From Carnegiea gigantea (lineage: Eukaryota > Streptophyta > Magnoliopsida > Caryophyllales > Cactaceae), in assembly GCA_029747015.1 (NCBI GenBank), contig JAKOGI010000828.1:161001-225000 (forward strand): a stretch of DNA of 64,000 nt. The letters are read 5' to 3'. Positions 48,893 to 57,745 of this stretch are shown piece by piece. The position numbers and the translations under genes were made by a program. The first letter of the stretch is position 1; each line of letters starts with the position of its first letter. A model generated the notes under the pieces. The model did not search any database. It saw only the letters and a program-made list of their open reading frames with translations, and was not told where the DNA came from.

Positions 48893-49216
48893 TTATAAGC
48901 CAACGTCTGTTAGGAGTTTAAATTGCAAATTTAAGGTGTCCTCTATTTTTTTACTTTGAAGAGTAACAGAATAATTAGGATAACATTCAAAGATTAATTT
49001 TTTGTAAATTAGATTATCTTGCAATGTTCCTAGATGACTGTTCTGTATATTTCGAAATCCTTGATCATGTAATGATAGAATAATAGGTGAATTAATACCT
49101 TCTTTGAAGCATGCATTTACAGCAATTTGTATTCCTTGTAAATGAACATACTTAATTAGTTTTCTATCTTTGGCGGGAATTTCTGCTAAAAATTCGTCAA
49201 TTATCTCTTGAGTCAT
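48893..49216 (-). pseudogene. Pararetroviral movement protein segment, left arm and loop
   Basis: A 107-codon piece with the core of the caulimovirid (30K-type) movement protein: YVHLQGIQIAVNACFKEGI, then NSPIILSLHD, LGTLQDNLIYKKLIF and ECYPNY. Such proteins open plasmodesmata for cell-to-cell spread. After the TAA at 48893 the homologous text goes on (GNDALSFYYRGLYIF, about 48885-48840), so the stop cuts the protein. The arm boundary (49083) falls inside this gene; the right arm has only its second half. Confidence 0.85.
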
Positions 49217-49639
49217 TAATCTTAATCAGATATTTCCCTGTAAATGTTGAATTTTAATAGGTTGTTCTGTAGTATAGAGCTTAAAATATCTTATTATTTT
49301 CGAGTTAGAAGATCATCTAGTTTTTTCATAAAATTTCGAGGATCTTTGAGAGATAGCTCAGTTGCTATAATTTTTTCATAAAGTTTTTGGTTGAAAGTAA
49401 TTATTCCAGTATAATTTTCATGATTTTCTTGTTCTTGTTGCTGGATAATTTCTGTTTCTTCAGTATTCATCTTCTGTATCTGAAGAACTTTCTATTTTTG
49501 ATGTACTCGTTTCAGCTTCTGAGCTAATAGATTCATAACAACTAGAAATTGCTTCATGTATATTAGTGGTTATTGGATAAAGTTCATCTTGAATTTCTTC
49601 AAATTCTTCTGAAAAGAGTTTTACTATATTTGCTTTTCT

Positions 49640-50865
49640 TTTGTTACAGTCAATAGATTTATGTCCTATTTCTCCACAATTTCAATATTGACAAGCAGTA
49701 GGTTTTTTATTTCTTTTGTAGTATCTATTCTGGGGTTAAAGTTTTCTTGAGTTAAATTTTCGTGTCAGAAATGTTTGCTACTTTTTTGTGGTTTATTAAC
49801 TGATTTTTCAGTTTTTGCTTTTTCAGTCTTTGTTCTTTTAGTTGAAAATTTCTTCTTTTTAGAGAATTTTTTCTTTGGAATGTTTCTAGGAGTAGTTTTC
49901 TTGGTATTCTGTTTTGGAGTTCTTTTTCTTTTAGGTCTAAAATTTGGATAATTTTCACAACTATACTGTCCTGGTTCTTTTACATCTTCACAGCAGAGAG
50001 TTACTTCTTTAATATATCTTCTTCTACTTTCTTGTAAATAAAGCTCCATCATTTCTTTGTTTATTAAAGTCTGAACTACGGCTACTGATCTAAAAATAGA
50101 AGGATGTTTTGCATAAACTTCAAACTTGTCTGAAAAGCATTTATTCCAAGGGTGAGGAAATTTATTTAGTAAAAGTTGGATATAAGGCTCTTGATTTTCC
50201 GTAGAATCATAAAGTTCATAGTAGTATTTTTCAAATTCACAAAAGAAACTCTTATAGTTGCATAAGTTACAAATTCTTAAATTGGTGAGTTTGTATAAAG
50301 CTTCTTTTTTCCCATCTAGTCTGTTTAATTCTGAATTTTCAATAAATTTATATCCTTGAAATTGTCCTAATAGATATTTTTCAAAGGTCCAAACTCCATG
50401 TTCGATGGAAGTTCTAAGATTTCTTTTTACATCTACTTCTATTAAATTTCTTAGCGCTAGAGATATTCCACTATACCAATTTAGTACATTTCCTTGCAAA
50501 GAGTAGATTATTAAATTGTAGATAGCATTAACATCTCTGTCTTCCGCAGTATAAGTTGGTTCTTGCATTAAAGATAGTATTAGAGAACTTCTCCAAGTGT
50601 CTAAAGCTGCTCTTTTATCAGTTACACAGTCTATGTTTAAAAAATATCCCCATGCAGGTACTGGTTCTAAAAGAAAAGGATTTTTTTGTTTAAATTCTTC
50701 ATTGATAGTACTTCTTCTTATTGGAGGTCTTCTCTTGTTTTGAAAGTCAACTGTATATTTATTCTTATGGATTGAATTAGTTCTAAAAGGATTAGAAGAC
50801 TCTCCAGTTTCATAATTATTTGGATTGTTACTTCCTACACTTTCTGTAGGTGTTCCTGCTTGCAT
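49640..50865 (-). pseudogene. Pararetroviral capsid-protein region with degraded zinc knuckle
   Basis: A 366-codon open piece (50865-49765). The central part resembles the caulimovirid capsid domain: SLMQEPTYTAEDRDVNAIYN, LKLxNLxxCNLC-like text (LTNLRICNLCNYKSFFCEFE), then LLLNKFPHPWNKCFSDKFE. It is followed by a strongly basic Lys/Arg tail (about 49975-49800) suited to nucleic-acid binding and nuclear entry. A stop at 49765 and a frame change separate it from a zinc-knuckle remnant (NCGEIGHKSIDC, about 49650-49690) whose first Cys position is lost and which holds a stop. An acidic segment follows to about 49300. This is the only capsid copy in the element. Confidence 0.82.
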
Positions 50866-50947
50866 GTTTACTTGTTTTACTAGTTCAGTTAATTGGAGAT
50901 TTTCAAAGTCATTTAACAGTTCTTCTATAGCTTTGTTATATTCACCG

Positions 50948-51021
50948 ATTATTGGCTACTTTCTGCTTCTTCTTGTTTTTCCTTGGCTTTTAATAATCTT
51001 TTTTCCTCAATATATTTAGCA
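50948..51021 (-). pseudogene. 3' end of an upstream viral ORF (charged, coiled-coil-like)
   Basis: In a frame different from the capsid frame, the text KYIEEKRLLKAKEKQEEAES ends at a stop just upstream of the capsid frame. Only the last ~25 residues remain because the inverted junction is at 51042. It may be the end of a virion-associated or similar small protein; too short to assign. Confidence 0.35.
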
Positions 51022-51042
51022 TCATCACTGTTGGGATTGACT

Positions 51043-51231
51043 TTATTCTATCATTACATGATCAAAGATTTCGAAATATACAGAACAGTCATCTAGGAAC
51101 ATTGCAAGGTAATCTAATTTACAAAAATTAATCTTTGAATGTTATCCTAATTATTCTGTTACTCTTCAAAGTAAAAATATAGAGGACACCTTAAACTTGC
51201 AATTTAAACTCCTAACAGACATTGGCTTATA
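51043..51231 (+). pseudogene. Movement-protein remnant, right arm
   Basis: Starts inside the gene at the repeat junction. A one-base deletion relative to the left arm near 51125 (TTACAAAAATTAATC) shifts the frame. It ends at the same TAA seen in the left arm (51229-51231). Confidence 0.7.
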
Positions 51232-51376
51232 ACCAGGAAATGATGCCTTATCCTTTTATTACAGAGGCTTATACATTTTTTCAAATACTAACTTTCCAAT
51301 AAAAGATGTAAAACAAACAGGAAAAATAACTATCGATCCAATCTTTTCAACTATCAGCACTATTATCTCCCCTCCT

Positions 51377-51946
51377 ATGCAAGAAGCCAAAATACCTGCA
51401 TTAACAGACTTTCAATTAGTTGAAGAAGATGAAGCATCAGCTAGCTGTCAAGCACCTAGACTTTCTTATACTGAAAGAGGAATAAGAGTAGCTAATCAAC
51501 ATGTTTTAACACGAAGTTATAGTATAGCAACTATACCCAGGTTTACACCTCCATTATTAACTACTAAACGAACTAGTACCTACAAAGTAAAGTTAGACTA
51601 TTTTAATGGGCAAACATGGATCTCTAATAAAATCCTTATAGATACAGGAGCATCACAAAGCCATTGTATACCTTTACCCATAGCAGTTTCAACAGTATCC
51701 GACTATAGCTTTGTTACCTACAATGGTCAGAAAGCAACTCTAAATCAAATCTCTAGAATAATGATGAAGACTCCTAATTCTACTCTATTAGAATTTGATT
51801 ACTATATTAATCATTCAATTAAAAATGAATTTTACCATATACTCTTAGGAATGAATTTCTTGGATCAATATACTAACTATGAAATTGGTCCTACTCATAT
51901 AATGCTTGTGCAGCAACACACTACCATTATTCTTGAAAGATTATGA
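51377..51946 (+). pseudogene. First retropepsin-like domain, right arm
   Basis: 189 codons, the partner of 48179-48748, with ILIDTGASQSHC and ILLGMNFLDQY unchanged. Differences from the left copy concentrate in the first 50 residues. Ends in the ATGA overlap with the next frame (51943-51946). Confidence 0.78.
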
Positions 51947-52395
51947 AGCAACTTGAAATACCTATTCTTACTTACATAGATGTAACTGTAAAAGAATTAG
52001 ACATTACTACTACTGCTTTGATTGACACAGGCTCCGAGGTAACTTTCTTTCAGGACTTTTTACTTCCAAAATGGGATAAACTCCCAAATGATCGTAAAAT
52101 TAGAATCAAAGGAGTTCATCCTATTCCTACCTATTTAGATTTGGTTCAGAATAATGTTTCCATTATTTTAGGCAACAAAATTCTTACTATACCCACCGTA
52201 CTCTAGTATAACTCGAGTTGTGATATTTTATTAGGAAATGACTTCTTAAAACAGTTTGCGAAGTTTACACAAACTCCTTATACTGTTTATTTCACTACCA
52301 AATGTGGTCACACTTTGAAAATTCCCACTTTAAAACAACCCTACAGAGTACGCGCGAAGCGTAGTGGACATAGTTATGAACGCATTGCACTTTAA
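51943..52395 (+). pseudogene. Second retropepsin-like domain, right arm
   Basis: Starts MKQLEIPIL, carries ALIDTGSEVTFF, is stopped by the TAG at 52204-52206 (shared with the left arm), then continues with CDILLGNDFLKQF and KIPTLKQPYRVRAKRSGHS to another shared stop (TAA at 52393-52395). Confidence 0.78.
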
Positions 52396-52560
52396 ATACA
52401 ATCACAAAAACCTATTTTTACAGTTCATATCATCAAGAAAGATGACCTTTTAGCAAAACTCAAGCAAATTTGTTCTGAAAATCCATTACAATTTTGAAAA
52501 CCTGAACATCCTCGAGTTAAAATAGAATTAACTCAAGAAGTTTATATCAAAGAAAAACCA

Positions 52561-53718
52561 ATGCTCTACTCTGAAGAGGATATCAAAGAATTTTCAATGC
52601 AAATAAAAGAACTACTTGAAAAAGGACTCATTAGACCATCCAACGAAGCATACTCTTCCCCAGCCTTTATGGTAGTTAAAGAAGCAGAAAGAAGAAGAGG
52701 AAAGGCTAGAATGGTTATTAATTATAAAAAACTAAATCAGTTTATAAAAATAGATAACTATTTTTTACCCAACAAAGAAGTATTAATTAACCTTCGAAAA
52801 AATAGAAAATTCTTCTCGAAATTTGATTGCAAATCTGGCTTTTGGCAAATCAAAATAGAAGAAACAAGTATTAAATATACAGGTTTTAGTACACCTCAAG
52901 GTTTTTATGAATGGATTGTTATGCCGTTTGGACTAAAAAATGCACCAAGAATTTTTCAACGAAGAATGGACGATGCCTTTAAACACCTTAACAGTTTTCT
53001 TGTTGTCTATGTAGATGATATTTTGATAAGCTGAGACACTCTTGAAGAATATCGAGTACATCTTAATACATTTCTGGAAACATCTATTAAAGAAGGCATT
53101 TGCCCAACTGAGAAAAAAGCTGTAATTGAAAAAGAGAAAATTGAATTCTTAGGATTCAAAGTTGGCACAAACGGAATTAGCTTACAACCTCATATTTCTG
53201 GAAAAATCATGGAATATCCAAACCAACTGAGAACAAGGAAGCAAATTCAAGGTTTCTTAGGACTATTAAACTATGCTAGTTCTTATATACCAGACTTAGC
53301 TAAGAAGAAAAAAGATTTGCAAAGCCTACTCAGAAAAAACAACACTCTTGGTTGGACAGAAAAACATACAGAAATTGTGAAGAAATTAAAAGAAGAATGT
53401 CAACAACTTCCCAGTCTTAGACTCCCTGAACCTGAAGATAATCTAATTCTTCAAACAGATGCATCTGACAAAACATGGGCGGCAGTCTTAAAGACTGATT
53501 TAAATGAAATTTGTGGTTATCACAGTGGAACTTTTTCTGAACATGAAGAAAATTATAATACAATGGAAAAAGAACTCTTAGCGATTATTAGAGGAATTAG
53601 TAAATGGAGACTCTTTTTGCTACCGAAGCCATTTAAAGTTTTAACTGATAATCAAGCAGCTACTACTTTCATCAAACAAGCTTTAGACAATGGACCTCAT
53701 ATGAGAAAATTACATTGA
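52561..53718 (+). pseudogene. Endogenous pararetrovirus reverse transcriptase-RNase H, right arm
   Basis: Partner of 46404-47564 with the same landmarks (FSKFDCKSGFWQI, MPFGLKNAPRIFQ, YVDD, LQTDASDKTWAAVL, LTDNQAATTF). It is broken by a TGA at 53032-53034 just after the YVDD motif, a lesion not present in the left arm, and ends at a TGA (53716-53718) one codon before the corresponding left-arm stop. Further homologous text runs to about 53810. Confidence 0.92.
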
Positions 53719-53806
53719 TGGCAACTCTTTTTATCTCAGTTTAATGCTGTGTGTGAGCATGTCGTAGGAAAAAACAACTTTATTGCAGACTATTTGACAA
53801 GAGAAC

Positions 53807-54928
53807 ATGAGTTCGCTGGACAAAGGCAAAGCGTCAATGGAACAAGTGAACAGCATCCAGCTAATCCAGAACTTTGAAGATATTCTCATAAATGTTAATG
53901 AATATTGCAAAGCTATTAATGAAAAAATTGAAGTCATTGAAGAAATTTTTGTAGATCTCAAAGCTGATCTTGGGAAAGCTCGAGAACTAACAACATATTT
54001 CCACCAGACTATTAAACAGCTTAAGTTGAACTCTTTGAACTCTTCCAAGGTGGATATTACAAAAGTCCGCTCTGAACTCTCTGAACTCTCATTTCGATTA
54101 AATCAGGGAAGCGCTTCAAACCCCTTCTCTGAAGAAGAGAAAGAGAAGCAACAACTAAAAGCTAAGCTATTAGCTACAAGACCAGTTATTCAAAATACTG
54201 GCATTCGAACTCTTGATCTATCGGACTCTTTTTACAAGAATTATTATAAAACAACGATGCTTGCTTACCAGAAAATCTCTAGTTTACCTAAACTCTACTA
54301 CAACCCAAGGGATTCACTTTTTCCCAGAATCCTTGCTTTCACCAAAGCCAATCCTAATATCGTTTTTGAACTCTTTAAGTACGGATATTTAAATTATCTA
54401 TACCCAAGCCTTAGTCTTATTGAACTACAACATTTCCCAGCCAATTTTAAATATGCTATTAAGCAATTCAGTCAACAATAATATATTTGTCTTCGTATTT
54501 TTACCATCTCTCCTGAAAAGGATGAGGATACTATTTACCCTTCCATTCATTTAGTTGAAATCACCCATGTTACAAAATCCGGAACAACTACAAAACTTCC
54601 CACCATTGCAGCCGAGAAAAACAAACACTACAAAACTCCATATTTTGACAAAGGATGGATCAACTATAAATGATCAACAGGTGCTCTTGCCATCAAATGC
54701 CAGAGCAAACGACTCATGAACAAAGGAGCTAGAACTCTCTACTGAGACGAAAATCTAATTCTAGTCACCACTGAAGGAGCTGAAAACATCTCAGTCGATG
54801 AACAGTTTTTTGACTTTAGCTATGCACTGGAGCCCAAGAAATTTCTAGGCAGTCCAACTGTACATACAAAATTTGCTGAACTTTATAAAGCAGAACAGGA
54901 CAAGGCACAAAAGAAGATTCTTGCCTAA
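53807..54928 (+). pseudogene. Viral ORF downstream of RT (unassigned, N-terminal coiled coil), right arm
   Basis: A 374-codon frame starting MSSLDKGKASMEQV and ending ...KKILA at 54928. It is open for the first 224 codons (to 54481) and then has several in-frame stops. The left copy has the same length but different stops, so the ancestor was probably one continuous protein of about 373 residues: charged helical N-terminus (residues ~15-95), a conserved middle (LAYQKISSLPKLYYNP..., ELFKYGYLNYLYPS), and a C-terminal part with EGAENIS and FSYALEPKKFLG-like text. It overlaps the end of the pol text. No known domain recognised. Confidence 0.6.
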
Positions 54929-55085
54929 GCATTATGTGAGACACAAGGAGCCACAACTTTTATCAACTCTTATCCCTGCCGACACCAGAAGACAATGAAC
55001 ATTCAGCAACCTTATCAAGAACAGTGAAAATTTTATCTGTAAACCTTGTCTCTAAGCTGACAATCTTATCATTTGAGATTTCCTA

Positions 55086-55134
55086 TGATGTAAGCGCATA
55101 TGGCATAGCGCACCCCCTTCCCCGATAAATAAGT
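55086..55134 (+). promoter_or_regulatory. Viral promoter core, right arm (as-1-like element and TATA)
   Basis: TGATGTAAG at 55086-55094, like the TGACGTAAG activator of plant pararetroviral promoters, then GATAAATAAG (55124-55133) in the TATA position. The left-arm copy reads CTATAAATAAG. It points rightwards, out of the element and toward the YUCCA gene. Activity is inferred only. Confidence 0.6.
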
Positions 55135-55265
55135 TTGCCGATTTCATTAGGAAGAGGGCATTCAGATTTGGATCTGTATTTGTAAAAAAAAATTCTTCTG
55201 TACAATATCTCTCAAAAAATGTTCTGATTTCCTCCCTTAAGGGAAAGGAGAACAATTATCAATGA

Positions 55266-55271
55266 AATAAA
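55266..55271 (+). terminator. Viral polyadenylation signal, right arm
   Basis: AATAAA about 140 nt downstream of the TATA element. In an exogenous virus the first pass would have to be read through; in this linear copy it could end short transcripts. Confidence 0.5.
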
Positions 55272-55626
55272 AGATAAATCTTCTCTTAAAACTTTGTGTC
55301 TATAATTCTATTATTACAACTTTAATTAAACAGAAAGTACTATCAAGGATAAGGAGAAGGTCTGAACGAGTAGGTAAGTCTCGCGTCAGGGTGGAGTAAG
55401 ACGAGCACGAAGGAGTAAGACATATCCAACTCTTGAAGGTATAATTTCTTTGATTCAATCTTGTTTTAATAGGATTATCTGACATTAAGTTTAAAGTTTC
55501 ATTTGATAATCTAGTATCCGAGTACCGTTGTTAAAATATGATAAATCTCTCCTTGTGAATCACCTAATTAATTCAACCAATGGTTTTACTGCTTTTTTCA
55601 TAAAAACCACTCGACTCCCTATTAAA

Positions 55627-55639
55627 TGGTATCAGAGCC
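55627..55639 (+). promoter_or_regulatory. Viral primer-binding site, right arm
   Basis: TGGTATCAGAGCC, the exact tRNA-Met(i)-complementary site conserved in plant pararetroviruses, which by convention marks the start of the circular genome map. Confidence 0.93.
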
Positions 55640-55678
55640 TAGTCCTTGAACAAACAGCTACAGGAGGACTCTTAAACA

Positions 55679-56038
55679 ATGAATGTGTTTAAAAATAGAT
55701 TACAATCGAACTCTAAGTTAGATAGAGAAGGAAACTATTTAACAGGACAAAGCTTTAATTTACCCGAACTAAAACACTATACGCAAGGAAAAGTATGGGA
55801 CTATTTAAAATCTTTTGATTTAACTCATATAAGTCTTAGACTAAACTTGTTAAACCATCATAAAAATAGACTAAACTATTTATTAATCTTACCCGTACAA
55901 GTGTATCCTATAACTATAAATTTATTAAATGATAATATTGCTCTTTTAGAAAAAACTTTTGAATGTACTGTATGGTATCAATCAAATATAAACATTAATG
56001 GTTTTCAAATAACATTCGACACTGTTGACGAAGAATAA
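55679..56038 (+). CDS. Small viral ORF after the primer-binding site, open in the right arm
   Basis: 119 codons starting MNVFKNRLQSNSKLDREG and ending TVDEE. It opens 40 bp after the primer-binding site, the usual place of the first viral ORF. No domain recognised. The middle is Leu/Asn-rich (LTHISLRLNLLNHHKNRLNY). It is the only gene-length frame in the element without a stop, while its left-arm partner has an early stop. The remaining 131 bp to the hAT terminus are non-coding. It could be a complete small protein or the N-terminal part of a longer one truncated by the junction with the hAT end. Confidence 0.5.
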   Translation: MNVFKNRLQSNSKLDREGNYLTGQSFNLPELKHYTQGKVWDYLKSFDLTHISLRLNLLNHHKNRLNYLLILPVQVYPITINLLNDNIALLEKTFECTVWYQSNININGFQITFDTVDEE

Positions 56039-56436
56039 TTAGAAATAACACCTTAAAATAATTGGCAAAAGAACAAAGGGTAAAATTGTAAACTTAACAA
56101 ATAAAACAAAAATCTATTTTGTCACGGATGGCCTATTTACGTAAACAGGTGACCTATTTGCCAGCTCTAAATTGGTTTCGTTCGACTTGACTTCGGCTCA
56201 TCTTATTTGGATAATCTGTTGAGATTTAAGTCAAACAAGGCCTAAATTGATATGGACAAATGTTCATTTTTGAATTAGTTCCTGTTTTTCTTGCTCAAAA
56301 AAAGTGAGATATAATTAAATAATTAAAATTACGACCTACACGTCAATAGGTCCTGTTTTTCTTTTTTTCATTTTTGGTTCGGGTTAGTTCTCTCCTGCTT
56401 TCAGTGCACTAAAGCCTCCCTCTATCGCTGGAATAC

Positions 56437-56446
56437 TATATATTTC
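56437..56446 (+). promoter_or_regulatory. Possible TATA box of the YUCCA gene
   Basis: CTATATATTT lies about 35-45 bp upstream of the start codon in the 311-bp strip left between the virus-bearing insertion and the gene. If used, the 5' leader would be very short. Confidence 0.35.
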
Positions 56447-56480
56447 ACCACATGGAAACGCTTGCTGGAGCCCAAACCAA

Positions 56481-57745
56481 ATGGAATCAACTACAATAGT
56501 TGTTGGAGCAGGCCCCGCGGGCTTGGCAACTGCTGCCTGCTTAACACAAAACTCCATTCCTTATCTTCTTTTGGAGCGGGAAGATTGTTTTGCTCCACTA
56601 TGGAAGAAGAAAACCTACGAGCGCCTCCACCTTCACCTACCAAAGCACACCTGTGAGCTTCCTTTGATGAAATTCCCTTCCACTTACCCAAATTATGTCC
56701 CTAGGAATGACTTCCTCCAATACTTGGACAACTATGTGGATCACTTTCACATCAATCCCTTGTATCTAAGACGCGTCGTGGGTGCTAGCTTTGATCAGGA
56801 CTCAAAGAGATGGCATATTAGGGCCAAGAACATGGTCGAAGGTGGTGGCGAGGAAGAGTATATTGGGAGGTATTTGGTGGTGGCAAATGGGGAGTCATGC
56901 GATCCCCTTTGCCCTCACATTGAAGGATTGAGTAGCTTTCAAGGGAAAGTTATACACTCCACACAATACAAATCTGGTAGAGAGTATCAAGGGAAGAATG
57001 TATTGGTTGTTGGGGCTGGTAATTCTGGCTGGGAGATTTCTCTTGATCTTGCCGAACATGGTGTCAGAACCTCTATTGTTGTCAGGAGCCCTGTAAGTAG
57101 TTATTGTTCTATTATTAGCTTCATTGTGAAAGCCATATGCATACATTCAAACGAAATTAAACATGGAGTACCGAACTACCAATTGTTTTTCCATATGAAT
57201 TTCTTATTTGAAAGAAATTCTTTAACTTTTTATTAGCCAGTAGTATATGACCGTCTTCATATTTGATGAGATTTCTTTACACATGTAAGCACGTTACAAG
57301 TTTGGAAGACTCTCTACCAAACTCTTTAAAAACAACAATATCCAACATTATTATCCGCCTAAAGCTTTCATATAAAATTTTTAGGATGTATTTGGAGTTC
57401 GAAATTTTTTTTAAAAAAATGTAAAGAAGAGAAAAGGTCAGAAGGTACACATTTTTTCTACGATGTAGCCTTTCATAGCGTTTGCCTGTTGATGAATGTG
57501 GACGTTTGCAGGTACACGTATTGTCACGAGGGATGGTGAGCCTTGGAGTATTCCTGGTGCAGTACCTGCCATTGAACGTCGTGGACACTTTGATTGTGAT
57601 GCTCAGCAAATTTGCCTTCAGTGGCTTCTCGAGGTACGGCTTGCGTCGACCACGTGAGGGGCCCTTTTACTCGAAAATTACCTTCGGCAAATTTCCCATC
57701 ATTGATGTTGGCACTTACAAAAAGATTAAATCAGGAGACATTAAG
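56481..57745 (+). CDS. YUCCA-type flavin monooxygenase (indole-3-pyruvate monooxygenase), exons 1-2 only
   Basis: YUCCA enzymes convert indole-3-pyruvate to indole-3-acetic acid with FAD, NADPH and O2 in the cytosol or at the ER surface, the rate-limiting step of auxin synthesis. Exon 1 is 56481-57092 (204 codons) and ends at a GT donor (CCT|GTAAGT); exon 2 is 57512-57745 (78 codons) between TTTGCAG and AAG|GTATTA, both phase 0. Motifs: FAD-binding GAGPAG (residues 9-14), the FMO signature FxGxxxHxxxY (F153-Y163), the NADPH-binding GAGNSG (178-183). Exon 2 has the LPLNVVDTL and KYGLRRP-like (RYGLRRPREGP) segments. Length so far is 282 residues of an expected ~390-430. The short N-terminus suggests the YUC10/11-like group. 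The remaining exons are not found to 64000, so the gene either has a >6-kb second intron or is truncated. No stop or frameshift in the two exons. Confidence 0.9.

Larger units (their letters stand above)
43957..49083 (-). repeat. Left arm of the giant inverted repeat (viral sense on the minus strand)
   Basis: 5127 bp pairing with 51043-56169. The match runs without interruption from the terminal TAGAGCTGG into the movement-protein gene and ends at the AATGATAGAATAA segment (49071-49083). The arms differ by scattered substitutions, a few per cent by eye. Confidence 0.92.
49084..51042 (-). other. Single-copy loop of the inverted repeat
   Basis: 1959 bp between the two arms, present once and contiguous in viral sense with the left arm. 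It holds the N-terminal half of the movement protein, an acidic segment, the degraded zinc knuckle, the capsid-protein region and the end of an upstream ORF. Confidence 0.9.
51043..56169 (+). repeat. Right arm of the giant inverted repeat (viral sense on the plus strand)
   Basis: Inverted copy of 43957-49083, beginning TTATTCTATCATTACATG at the junction and ending with the hAT terminus ...TTTGCCAGCTCTA. It lacks the capsid gene and the first half of the movement protein. Confidence 0.92.
43949..56177. mobile_element. 12.2-kb hAT-ended element carrying an inverted pararetrovirus pair, with 8-bp target duplication
   Basis: The element is 43957-56169. Both ends read inward TAGAGCTGGCAAATAGGTCA, and the first 38 bp are identical. 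The perfect 8-bp duplication AATTGGTT flanks it (43949-43956, 56170-56177), the hAT signature. No hAT transposase is inside, so movement would need one supplied elsewhere. The content is two head-to-head caulimovirid copies. Position x in the left arm pairs with 100125 or 100126 minus x in the right arm throughout, so there is no net length change over about 5.1 kb. Confidence 0.9.

Noticed and set aside
55627..55639. Fragment of a tRNA-Met gene
   Set aside because: The 13 bp are the complement of the tRNA 3' end and sit at the position of a pararetroviral primer site; there is no cloverleaf around them.
43957..56169. Two independent insertions of the same virus in opposite orientation
   Set aside because: The arms match with no net length change and end at the same viral position at both outer edges. 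Only the whole unit is flanked by a target duplication. One inverted duplication followed by one insertion explains this better.
43957..56169. DIRS-like or Penelope-like retroelement with inverted terminal repeats
   Set aside because: There is no tyrosine recombinase or GIY-YIG domain. The movement protein, capsid region, tRNA-Met primer site and promoter layout are those of a plant pararetrovirus.
56491..57146. Minus-strand frames across YUCCA exon 1
   Set aside because: Antisense shadows of a well-supported coding exon.
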